Source: Patescibacteria group bacterium UBA661
GTDB taxonomy: Bacteria > Patescibacteriota > Minisyncoccia > Phycocordibacterales > UBA918
Direction: 5' to 3'
Assembly (NCBI GenBank): GCA_002299465.1
Contig: DBNX01000018.1
Location: 32,658 to 96,657 of the forward strand
DNA length: 64,000 bases
Part shown: positions 42,701 through 49,323 of the stretch, one piece after another
Numbering within the stretch: the stretch's first letter is position 1
How the letters are laid out: every line of letters begins with the position of its first letter
The notes under the pieces: model-generated
What the model saw: the letters and a program-made list of their open reading frames with translations, nothing else
Told to the model about the DNA's origin: nothing
Databases searched by the model: none
Program-made: the position numbers and the translations under genes

Positions 42701-42853
42701 AGCACGCTGATCCTGCTGAATAAAATAACCCTCTGTTTCAGGAAAAATAGTTGCTAAGTAATTTTGAAATGATGTTCTATATGAATGTTCAGAACTGTTT
42801 TCATCTTCAAAGTACTTGGCTATCTCAGAAAGATAGTCGTTTACTGAGTACAT
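39740..42853 (-). CDS. Type IIG-like restriction-modification protein
   Basis: A single chain of 1037 residues joining nuclease and methyltransferase. Near the N-terminus GNKPDYIVLKNKVPLLYIEV followed by KK gives a PD-ExK nuclease motif. In the middle LDVAVGTGTFLNETV is the SAM loop and VVMGNPPYSVVS the N6-adenine catalytic NPPY. The C-terminal 400 residues are a probable target-recognition domain, as in type IIG and type ISP enzymes, but no helicase is fused. The SNF2 helicase is instead the next gene, 4 bp on. ATG 42853 is preferred over ATG 42877. Confidence 0.87.
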   Translation of the reverse strand: MYSVNDYLSEIAKYFEDENSSEHSYRTSFQNYLATIFPETEGYFIQQDQRAINGNKPDYIVLKNKVPLLYIEVKKVGEDLNKIENSNQADRYFGYTNLIISDYVEFRFFRNGQRYDDTISLGDVQVKARAVSLKPENAERLVRTMQDFIESQKEPIKSGKHLAKIMGGKAQRIRDNVIAFLQTESTDKDELIRMRKFIKEHLIENFTDEDFADMYAQTLVYGLFAARYNDESLVSFSRQEARDLVPATNPFLKSFFDHISGTSFPRRLELIVNELCEVFTHADVKALMEDYFKTTDLFGTDHESPDPVIHFYEDFLREYDPSKKMEMGVFYTPLPVVRFIIRGIDELLKREFGIAKGLADNEKITVTKSHIDERGKTIKDTREIHRVQMLDVAVGTGTFLNETVNHIHESQKANQGRWNAYVEDDLLPRLHGFELMMASYTIAHLKLAMTLKKSGVQKFGKRLGVYLSNTLDDAHDIPLTSSLFGVVDSIAQESRLASEVKNDTPIMVVMGNPPYSVVSQNLHYTDNQVYKVEPGGLKKLKEDKNFLDDDYVKFIRFAESMVEKNGEGIVGMITNHGYIDNLSFRGMRWHLRSTFDSIYVFDLHGNSTKKETAPDGSPDVNVFDIKTGVSIIFGVKKSSIDKSKKLADVYIADLYGKRSEKFIELSKSSIESVKWNKLPDDADIWRIEGEGKSEYMKGFSLADLFPKNTTGVFTLGDGFIVSSSENDLVNRIDNLLENDVSESYLTEKYSLGKNYARWVIENKRANKIGDFKKTLTPLNYRPFDKRYTSLTTGLVWRPRISVMQHLLHSDNLALLFSRQGGAANPKEYDTIFISNSPVDLNFFRRGGEVVCPLYIYEGEKKIPNLDQSIVSQIEKTSQETTPEDILDYVYAYLYSPSYRLKYKEFLNANFPRVPYPTSKKQYMDLVSLGRSLREIHLLDQKQVIKCITSFPEAGSDVVVKPVYKNNKVYINDTQYWDGVPKEVWEFYVGGYQPAQKYLKDRKDHKLTTAEFENYEKMIVSLSETIKLMKEIDKLMPV

Positions 42854-42993
42854 ATAGTTATTTATAGCATAAAACAACGAAATACGCTTATATTACGGGG
42901 TGAAATCGTCATTTGAGTACCTTAACTTACATTAGGGGCTTTGCGAAGTATTTGCCTACTCAAAAGCCTAGACTTATGTGGGTCGTTGCGTCA

Positions 42994-43025
42994 TTGATGT
43001 GTTTGTATGAATCAAACAATATCAA
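42994..43025. repeat. Imperfect inverted repeat at recombinase start
   Basis: TTGAT(G)TGTTTG pairs with CAAACA(AT)ATCAA around ATG 43007. It could be an operator, a translation hairpin or part of an attachment site. Position next to a serine recombinase favours the last, weakly. Confidence 0.35.
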
Positions 43026-44326
43026 TGCCACACGGGACCGTTATTCAGGAAATAGTCCCGACAAAGGTCAAATACTGCCTCTACGCCCGAAAGTCGACAG
43101 AATCTGAGGAACGCCAAGTCCTATCGATAGATAGCCAGATTAAAGAAATGCTCCAGATGGCTGATCGAGAGTGTCTAGAAATAGTTGAAATGAAGCGAGA
43201 GTCTCACTCGGCTAAGGAGACTGGTCAAAGGCCAGTGTTCAATGAAATAGTCGAGGAAATACGTGAAGGTAAATACAACGGTATCCTAACGTGGGCACCA
43301 GACCGCATCAGTAGAAATGCTGGAGACCTTGGCAGGATTGTGGACTTGATGGACTCAGGAAAGTTGCAGGAGATACGAACATTCGGGCAGAAGTTCGGCA
43401 ACAATCCTAATGAGAAATTTCTCCTGATGATACTTGGATCGCAAGCAAAGCTTGAGAACGATAATCGAGGGATAAACGTGAAGCGTGGACTTCGAACACG
43501 TGCAGAGATGGGACTATGGTCGGGAATAGCTCCACTTGGGTATCTCACACAGGGGCTTATGGATAAAAAGTGTCAACTAATTGTCGATCCACTACGAGGA
43601 CCAATAGTAAAAAAGATGTTCGAAAAAGTAGCCTACGAGCAATGGTCGGGACGAAAGGTATACAATTGGTTACGATTCGAGCTGAACTTCTATACTAGAG
43701 GGAATAAACCGCTCACGCTCTCGGGTGTCTACCGCATTCTAGAAAACCCTTTCTACTACGGAGTGTTTGAGCGACCAAAGAACAGTGGTAACTGGTATCA
43801 AGGCAAACATACGCCACTTATTACTCAAGAGTTGTTTGAAAAAACCAAAGCTCAACTAAAGCGAGATCAGATTGTACGGGAGACAAAAGAGTTTGCCTTC
43901 ACTAAACTCTTTACCTGCGGGTATTGTGGCTCAGGTATATCAGCGGAAGAGAAATGGAAACAGCTCAAGGACGGTGGAGCGAACAGATACATCTACTACT
44001 CCTGCTCAAGAGCGAGAGACCGTAACTGCAAGAACATGTATATAAGAGAAGAAGATTTAATAGTAGAGCTACTCAAAATACTGGATAAGGTAAATATAAA
44101 CGAGTTGGGAATGCGAAAGAAGCTTGAGGACGAGATTGCAAGATTTAACATCTTCCAAAGATCGGTTCTGGGAGCTACTGAAAAGATTAAAACGGATCAG
44201 GATACTGACATTAGAAACTACGCTAAATATATTCTGAAAGAGGGTTCAACAATCGAGAAACGAGAACTACTGGCTAACTTGCGGTCGCGAATAATGTACA
44301 AAGACAAAAAACTCACTTTGATCTAA
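43007..44326 (+). CDS. Large serine recombinase
   Basis: A 439-residue site-specific integrase. Resolvase domain about 20-165 with catalytic serine 30 in YCLYARKSTESEERQ and later APDRISRNAGDLGRI. Recombinase domain about 175-290 (PLGYLTQGLMDKKCQLIVDP; GVYRILENPFYYGVF). Zinc-ribbon domain with CGYCG and C...C in YYSCSRARDRNCKNM. A coiled-coil end is present but short. Intact catalytic residues suggest it can still mobilise the flanking island. ATG 43025 is an alternative start. Confidence 0.92.
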   Translation: MNQTISMPHGTVIQEIVPTKVKYCLYARKSTESEERQVLSIDSQIKEMLQMADRECLEIVEMKRESHSAKETGQRPVFNEIVEEIREGKYNGILTWAPDRISRNAGDLGRIVDLMDSGKLQEIRTFGQKFGNNPNEKFLLMILGSQAKLENDNRGINVKRGLRTRAEMGLWSGIAPLGYLTQGLMDKKCQLIVDPLRGPIVKKMFEKVAYEQWSGRKVYNWLRFELNFYTRGNKPLTLSGVYRILENPFYYGVFERPKNSGNWYQGKHTPLITQELFEKTKAQLKRDQIVRETKEFAFTKLFTCGYCGSGISAEEKWKQLKDGGANRYIYYSCSRARDRNCKNMYIREEDLIVELLKILDKVNINELGMRKKLEDEIARFNIFQRSVLGATEKIKTDQDTDIRNYAKYILKEGSTIEKRELLANLRSRIMYKDKKLTLI

Positions 44327-45516
44327 AATATTTTCATCCTAGTTAAGCTGATCTTCCTTAGATCAAGAGACACTCCTTCTTTTAATAAAACACTCACTCG
44401 GGCTTTTGATTGGTAAAACTCAATTTTAAAATCTTTCTTATCAAGATCGAATACTTCAATCAACTTAGCCCTAAGCTCATTCAATAACAGGTTCCTTTGC
44501 TTGGTGGTCGTTTGAAAAAACAGATGATTACATTCATTTACTCCATCTACAACTCCGAGAGTAAGATTTCTTTTTTCGTTAAATGGCACTTCAATATCAA
44601 CTATAAAAAAACGGCTCCTGAAATCAAAATACTTAAGAAGTATCTTTTTTGCTAAGCTATCAGCAAATGACCAATTATAAGTCATGCCTTTGGGTAAAGG
44701 GAATTGATTAGGGAAAAAACCAGTTGTGTCGTGGTGGGTAGAATGAGCAATGTCGCCATTTGATCTATCGTCCCAATATCTTTTAATTTGAGTAATTTCA
44801 TCCGCCCCTAAATCAAGTTGTACGCTAGCCTCATCTACTCTGTCCTTAAAATTTTTCTTACTGCTAAAACAGTTAATTATAAGTTCTATAGATTTAAAAT
44901 GATCCAATGCTACTTTTTCATAACTATTTAATTTATAAGCACCGGTAGTTGAATCATAAAGATATCTTAATGATTTTTGAAATACAGGGTCATTAAAATC
45001 ATAAATTTTTTCTAAAAAGTTACCAGTGTCATCATTGAACCACTGATCTCTCTCTGGTCTGTTTGGTAAATATAAATGGCCAGTTTGTAAGTCATAATCT
45101 ATGGGATGCTCAATATCATCTTCATCGACTAAATAAACTCTACTAATTTGATGAATATACGTGGAACCTGAATAAAGCTTATGTTTCAATTGTACATCTC
45201 TTACACCTGCGATAAATAACGATGAGCAAACCTTATCAAATTTTTTATACGCACCACCTAAGGCCGCTTTATAGTCTGACTCCTCGATATCATAAAAAAT
45301 CACATGTTTAGAATACATCTTAATTGGATCAACATAAGGTAATGATGTCACGTAAGTTTCATATTCCTCTTTGGGAGCGAATTTGTATTCAATTGGTGAA
45401 AAGTTTCTTTCACTCTGCTCTTGGAAACTCATTGTCCTTATTTCACACTCTTTAAATTTTCCAATCGGTAAGGTCTGTCCATGAATAAGTGCGTAGACCC
45501 TGAATTTATTAGCCAT
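44323..45516 (-). CDS. HEPN-like candidate defence protein
   Basis: A 397-residue protein, no full-length family recognised. Residues about 200-260 are helical and contain R251-x6-H258 (DDRSNGDIAHSTHH), matching the catalytic Rx4-6H pattern of HEPN ribonucleases such as those in ApeA-like and abortive-infection proteins. The N-terminal 190 residues are strand-rich, as in sensor domains fused to HEPN. It is convergent with the recombinase, stop codons overlapping by 4 nt, at the island edge. RNA cleavage upon phage infection is an inference. Confidence 0.6.
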   Translation of the reverse strand: MANKFRVYALIHGQTLPIGKFKECEIRTMSFQEQSERNFSPIEYKFAPKEEYETYVTSLPYVDPIKMYSKHVIFYDIEESDYKAALGGAYKKFDKVCSSLFIAGVRDVQLKHKLYSGSTYIHQISRVYLVDEDDIEHPIDYDLQTGHLYLPNRPERDQWFNDDTGNFLEKIYDFNDPVFQKSLRYLYDSTTGAYKLNSYEKVALDHFKSIELIINCFSSKKNFKDRVDEASVQLDLGADEITQIKRYWDDRSNGDIAHSTHHDTTGFFPNQFPLPKGMTYNWSFADSLAKKILLKYFDFRSRFFIVDIEVPFNEKRNLTLGVVDGVNECNHLFFQTTTKQRNLLLNELRAKLIEVFDLDKKDFKIEFYQSKARVSVLLKEGVSLDLRKISLTRMKIF

Positions 45517-45537
45517 AGATACTCAATTTTATCACTT

Positions 45538-45571
45538 TAACAAAAAGCGTGCTCTCGCACGCTTTTTGTTA
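45538..45571. terminator. Terminator at island edge
   Basis: A 15-bp stem (45538-45552 with 45557-45571) with TCTC loop, A and T rich at its ends. It lies 21 bp upstream of the minus-strand HEPN-like gene start and probably ends a transcript arriving from tRNA-Ser. Confidence 0.65.
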
Positions 45572-45593
45572 AAACTTAGGTACTCGGGTCACT

Positions 45594-45699
45594 CCGATAC
45601 TTAGTTCTATTGGCGAAGTATTAGCGATTCGAACTAAGTGGGTCGCCGCTTAGTCTCGAGTAACTAGGTCATTCCGATACTTAATTGTGTTAGCGGAGA
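45594..45699. repeat. Imperfect direct repeats beside tRNA-Ser
   Basis: Two similar stretches of about 30 bp share the core TCCGATACTTA (near 45605 and 45675). The second runs into the tRNA-Ser 3' end. They may be scars of integration beside the tRNA. Confidence 0.4.
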
Positions 45700-45781
45700 C
45701 GGTGGGATTCGAACCCACGAGGGTATTACTACCCTGCCTCGTTAGCAGTGAGGTGCCTTCGACCAGCTCAGCCACGTCTCC
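45694..45781 (-). tRNA. tRNA-Ser with GCU anticodon
   Basis: Acceptor GGAGACG/CGTCTCC, discriminator G, anticodon loop CTGCTAA (GCU), a long variable arm (GGGTAGTAATACCC) and T loop GGTTCGAATCC. No CCA encoded. It decodes AGC and AGU. Confidence 0.93.
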
Positions 45782-45791
45782 GAGTTTAGGT

Positions 45792-45819
45792 AAGATAGCA
45801 TCTTTTTAGGCAGTAGCAA
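45792..45819 (-). promoter_or_regulatory. Promoter of tRNA-Ser
   Basis: TTGCTA (45814-45819) and TATCTT (45792-45797) with a 16-bp spacer on the minus strand. Confidence 0.55.
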
Positions 45820-45883
45820 AATTGTGGACGGTAATTAACTCATTTTGTGCGGTAAGTAGTTGTTCGCCATGTCGACCGGGTGA

Positions 45884-46489
45884 TTAATGGGCAATCGCCA
45901 CAGTTAGCAACTCGCAATTTTTTGGTAGGTGGGGGGCGATGACGGCCGCGGCAGAACGAAGGGTGGCGCCGGTTGTCAGCACATCATCAACCAAGACTAA
46001 ACGACCGCTTTGCGGGAGCAAGTGGGGCTCAATCGCGAAAGCGCCTTTGGTATTCTCGATGCGGGCGGTGCGACTGAGGTCGGTTTGGGGCACAGTGTCG
46101 CGGACTCGACGCAGTAGTAGCAAGTACCTGGTGTTGGGTAGGGTAACGTGGCGAATGATTCTCTCGACTTGATTGTAACCACGTTCTTTTTGTCGTTTTG
46201 GTCCAAGCGGTATCGGCACCAGATAAGTGGGTGTTGCGGGTAAGGTGCTTAACCACTGTGACAGTAAGGCGGCTAGGAGCTTAGAGGCTTTTTCATAGTT
46301 GTGGAATTTGTTGGCGACAACAGCGGCGTGAATTACCGGCGAATGAAAGTGAGCCAGCGCCACTGCCTTGTCGATGTGTTGGGGAGATAAAAATTGTGAC
46401 ATCGCAGGGGGTTGGTATTTGCGGACGATGAGTACGCTAGCGGATGGGGGCGCTATCAAATCGGTGAGAGTAGTCAGAATATTCAACAT
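45884..46489 (-). CDS. comFC: ComF-family phosphoribosyltransferase-like protein
   Basis: A 201-residue protein with a phosphoribosyltransferase domain. VLVDDVLTTGATLRSAA is the phosphoribosyl pyrophosphate loop and RQKERGYNQVERI is the ComFC hallmark. ComF proteins support DNA uptake in competent bacteria. The usual N-terminal zinc finger (two CxxC pairs) is absent here, the N-terminus having no cysteine. It is divergent from the pilus operon starting at 46548, which fits a shared role in DNA uptake. Confidence 0.87.
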   Translation of the reverse strand: MLNILTTLTDLIAPPSASVLIVRKYQPPAMSQFLSPQHIDKAVALAHFHSPVIHAAVVANKFHNYEKASKLLAALLSQWLSTLPATPTYLVPIPLGPKRQKERGYNQVERIIRHVTLPNTRYLLLLRRVRDTVPQTDLSRTARIENTKGAFAIEPHLLPQSGRLVLVDDVLTTGATLRSAAAVIAPHLPKNCELLTVAIAH

Positions 46490-46547
46490 ATCAACCTCTA
46501 GTATACGATAGTCTGTGCTACTATAGGGAAGTCAGTTATCTAAATTT

Positions 46548-47633
46548 ATGAAAACATTTTCTAATCTCCTTACTCTGTTTGCGCAAAAAGGGAAAGATGC
46601 CGATCGGGTGGTCGGTGTTGATATTGGTTCATCTTCGATTAAGGTGGTTGAAGTACAAAACCGCGGTGAAATATTGACACTTACCACCTACGGTGAAATT
46701 CAACTCGGTCCCTACGGACAAAAAGCGATTGGTGAATCTCTGGTGTTAGACGCCAAACAAGAGCAACAAGCGTTGATAGATATTCTGCGGGAAGCGGCGG
46801 TCAAGGCCAACACAGCAGTGTTTGCGATGCCTTTATCGTCAAGCTTTGTTACGACTATCGGCTTAGAGGCAGAGGCGAAAGAAGACTTAGGTCCACGCGT
46901 GCGCGTGGAGGCTCGTAAATACATTCCCGTGCCAATTAATGAAGTGACTTTAGATTGGGCCGAAATTAGTCCTGATGCAGATAAAAAAAAGGATTCAAAA
47001 CAACGCGATGTCTTAGTGGCGGCTATTCAAAATGATGCCTTGGCTCGGTTTAAGACACTGATGTTGTTTGTAAATCTAAAAGAACCGCCAACCGAAATAG
47101 AATGTTTCAGCTCCATTCGTTCGGCGTTTTCAGCAGAAGAAGAACATATTGCGGTAATTGATGTAGGGGCAGTGTCAACCAAACTTTATCTAGCTCAGAA
47201 GGGTTTACTGTATCGGATGCACCGTGTCCGGGCTGGCGGTGCGATTGCTACCAAAAGAATCGCTAGTACTCTTGATGTGAGTTTTGAAGACGCTGAGTTA
47301 ATTAAGCGCGGCATCACACGTGATGCCGCGCAGTACCGAGATGTGGTGAGGGCCCACCAGTCTTGTTACGAAAGACCGTTAGTTGAGTTTAAACAAGTCT
47401 TACGAGAATACGAAGATCAAATCGGTAAAAAAATAGATGCTGTTTATGTGGCTGGCAGCGGGTCACTCTTTCCTAGCTTCCGACAAGATTTGGCTGATGT
47501 TTTGCAACACGAGGTGCGTTTAATTAATCCTTTCACCAAAGTGGCTTACCCAGCATTTATGGAAGATATGATTCCGTCGCTAGGTCCGACTTTTCATGTT
47601 GCTCTAGGAGCGGCGTTGCGTGCCTTTGAATAA
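46548..47633 (+). CDS. pilM: Type IV pilus assembly protein PilM
   Basis: A 361-residue actin-like cytoplasmic protein that joins the inner-membrane pilus platform through PilN. VVGVDIGSSSIKVVEVQNRG is the first phosphate motif, AVIDVGAVSTKLYLAQ the second, and VYVAGSGSLFPSF the adenosine motif. First gene of a long pilus operon. The next genes encode PilN- and PilO-like partners. Confidence 0.93.
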   Translation: MKTFSNLLTLFAQKGKDADRVVGVDIGSSSIKVVEVQNRGEILTLTTYGEIQLGPYGQKAIGESLVLDAKQEQQALIDILREAAVKANTAVFAMPLSSSFVTTIGLEAEAKEDLGPRVRVEARKYIPVPINEVTLDWAEISPDADKKKDSKQRDVLVAAIQNDALARFKTLMLFVNLKEPPTEIECFSSIRSAFSAEEEHIAVIDVGAVSTKLYLAQKGLLYRMHRVRAGGAIATKRIASTLDVSFEDAELIKRGITRDAAQYRDVVRAHQSCYERPLVEFKQVLREYEDQIGKKIDAVYVAGSGSLFPSFRQDLADVLQHEVRLINPFTKVAYPAFMEDMIPSLGPTFHVALGAALRAFE

Positions 47634-47686
47634 TTTGATGGCCACTCTTCCACAGCCTGCATATCGTATAAAAGCTAGTAAGTAAG

Positions 47687-47692
47687 TATAAT
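47687..47692 (+). promoter_or_regulatory. -10 box of pilN-like gene
   Basis: TATAAT ending 6 bp before ATG 47699, suggesting a second, leaderless transcript inside the pilus operon. Confidence 0.5.
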
Positions 47693-47698
47693 TAACAC

Positions 47699-48409
47699 AT
47701 GCCCGATTCTGGTTCTACATCGTTCATTCCTAAGCATAACTCGTTTAGAGCCGAGCGCGGCGGTCCAGTAAAGCACGTTTTTTTTGGAACGATTATTATC
47801 AGAGTAGTTTTCCTAGCCACCTTGTTAGCAAGTGCAGGAGTCTTTTTTTACGAACGCCAAGTGAGGGGCGAGTTAATGGCAGAAATTAGTCGTTTCCAGG
47901 CAGAAGCTGGTTCTTTTGAGGTTGATACCCAAAGATTGACTGAGATAGTGGCTTTTGACGAACGTCTCCGACAAGCTGAAATTTTGCGTGAGCAATCGGT
48001 TTCGACCAGGGCGCTGCTGACTGCGCTTGAGCGATCGACTATACGTTCAGTACAAATAAATAGTTTAGAGTTAACAAGAGAGGAGGCGGGCGAAATTGAG
48101 CTAACCGCCGACCTTAACACCGATTCATTTAATTCAGTTATTTTCCAGCGCAGTATCTTAAACGAAAGTGCTGTTTTACAAGCTGCTCAAGTGCGGGACG
48201 TAAAAGTTAGCTTTGCTAACGAAACAGACGGGACAAACGCTGGTCAGAATGTAGGCAATGAAGGAGTCACGTTCAGTGCTAGTATCATCATTGATCCAGC
48301 GGCTATCCCGGCTTTGGTAGAAACTACAGTAGGCGCCCCCACACCAACCGCTTTGCCAAATGATGAAGAAAGCGCTGAAATATTTAATCAATCGGCACCC
48401 ACTGAATAA
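47699..48409 (+). CDS. pilN: PilN-like pilus platform protein
   Basis: A 236-residue bitopic membrane protein with a short basic cytoplasmic N-terminus, a membrane helix at about 28-50 (FFGTIIIRVVFLATLLASAG) and an extracytoplasmic part with a coiled coil and a ferredoxin-like domain. Order and topology match PilN, which links PilM to PilO. The C-terminal tail is proline, threonine and glutamate rich. Assignment is by position and topology, not strong sequence identity. Confidence 0.75.
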   Translation: MPDSGSTSFIPKHNSFRAERGGPVKHVFFGTIIIRVVFLATLLASAGVFFYERQVRGELMAEISRFQAEAGSFEVDTQRLTEIVAFDERLRQAEILREQSVSTRALLTALERSTIRSVQINSLELTREEAGEIELTADLNTDSFNSVIFQRSILNESAVLQAAQVRDVKVSFANETDGTNAGQNVGNEGVTFSASIIIDPAAIPALVETTVGAPTPTALPNDEESAEIFNQSAPTE

Positions 48410-48413
48410 TTTT

Positions 48414-48995
48414 ATGAATTCTTTATTAGTACAACTGCTTACTATCGGTATCGCCATCGCGGTAATTGTCTCTTATATTCAACCTAAGTTTGCTGAAATT
48501 GGTGTTTTGCAGGATGAAATTACAAAAACCCAAGAAGAATACAATCGAATTTCTGAAGTCAACGCTCGTTTGGCTGAGACTTATAGCCAGCTAAATTCCA
48601 TACCACAAAGTTATAAAACAGCCCTGCTTACTTATCTACCGGAAAGAGTAGATGAAGTTAGGGTAATGAAAGAATTGGCAGAAATTGCACGACAGGCAGA
48701 AGTCACTTTATCTGATTTGTCTTATGAAAGCGAAGAAAGTCGACCCGGTAGTGGCGCTTCAGTGCCGGAGGGTGAGTCTGGTGAGGTTAGCGATTTTATC
48801 TTAAGACCGCATGTGTTTACTGTAAATTTTAATTCTTCTTACGAAGGATTGAAGCAATTTTTAACTCTGATTGAGAGAAACAATTACCCACTACAAGTTA
48901 AAGAGATGAACATTAAACCGACCGAAGAAGGACTACTCGGTGTCCAAATGAGTTTAGAGACCTATGATTTTTTACTAGCCACGGTAAATAATTAA
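48414..48995 (+). CDS. pilO: PilO-like pilus platform protein
   Basis: A bitopic protein with membrane helix (LLVQLLTIGIAIAVIVSYIQ), coiled coil (about 25-75) and a C-terminal ferredoxin-like domain ending SLETYDFLLATV. It fits PilO, partner of PilN. ATG 48414, 4 bp after pilN, gives 193 residues. ATG 48360 would add 18 residues and overlap pilN by 50 bp. Confidence 0.78.
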   Translation: MNSLLVQLLTIGIAIAVIVSYIQPKFAEIGVLQDEITKTQEEYNRISEVNARLAETYSQLNSIPQSYKTALLTYLPERVDEVRVMKELAEIARQAEVTLSDLSYESEESRPGSGASVPEGESGEVSDFILRPHVFTVNFNSSYEGLKQFLTLIERNNYPLQVKEMNIKPTEEGLLGVQMSLETYDFLLATVNN

Positions 48996-49005
48996 ATTGA
49001 TTCGT

Positions 49006-49317
49006 ATGCAAAAAAATAAAAAAAACATTTTGGTAATACTGGTCATTGCTTCGGTGGCTGTCGGTGGATACTATTTTTACGCGCAGGCACCAGTCGAACT
49101 AACGCCTGAGGTAGCAGAGACACAGGTACTTTTTTCTGATGTTCAGAGATATGCAGAGCGATTCCAGAAACTTAATGAGATATCGCTTTCCACGGAATTA
49201 TTTTCTGACCCATACTTCCGTTCTTTGGTGAGTTATAGCACGCCGGTACCACCACAGCCAATTGGTCGGACCAATCCTTTTGATCCGGTGATTATTGGTG
49301 CAGTGGGCAGTTTTTAG
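49006..49317 (+). CDS. Small PilP-like pilus accessory protein
   Basis: A 103-residue protein: one membrane helix (about 7-25, NILVILVIASVAVGGYYFYA), then a short outside part ending GRTNPFDPVI, a motif found in PilP-type and related pilus proteins. PilP normally contacts the secretin. With no secretin in the window, it may act within the platform. Located between pilO and pilB. Confidence 0.6.
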   Translation: MQKNKKNILVILVIASVAVGGYYFYAQAPVELTPEVAETQVLFSDVQRYAERFQKLNEISLSTELFSDPYFRSLVSYSTPVPPQPIGRTNPFDPVIIGAVGSF

Positions 49318-49323
49318 TTTTTT

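Noticed and set aside
33454..42853. Standard DISARM or BREX system
   Set aside because: The SNF2 helicase and methyltransferase recall DISARM class 1, but DrmA, DrmB and DrmC equivalents are missing, and BREX core genes (PglZ, BrxC, BrxL) are absent.
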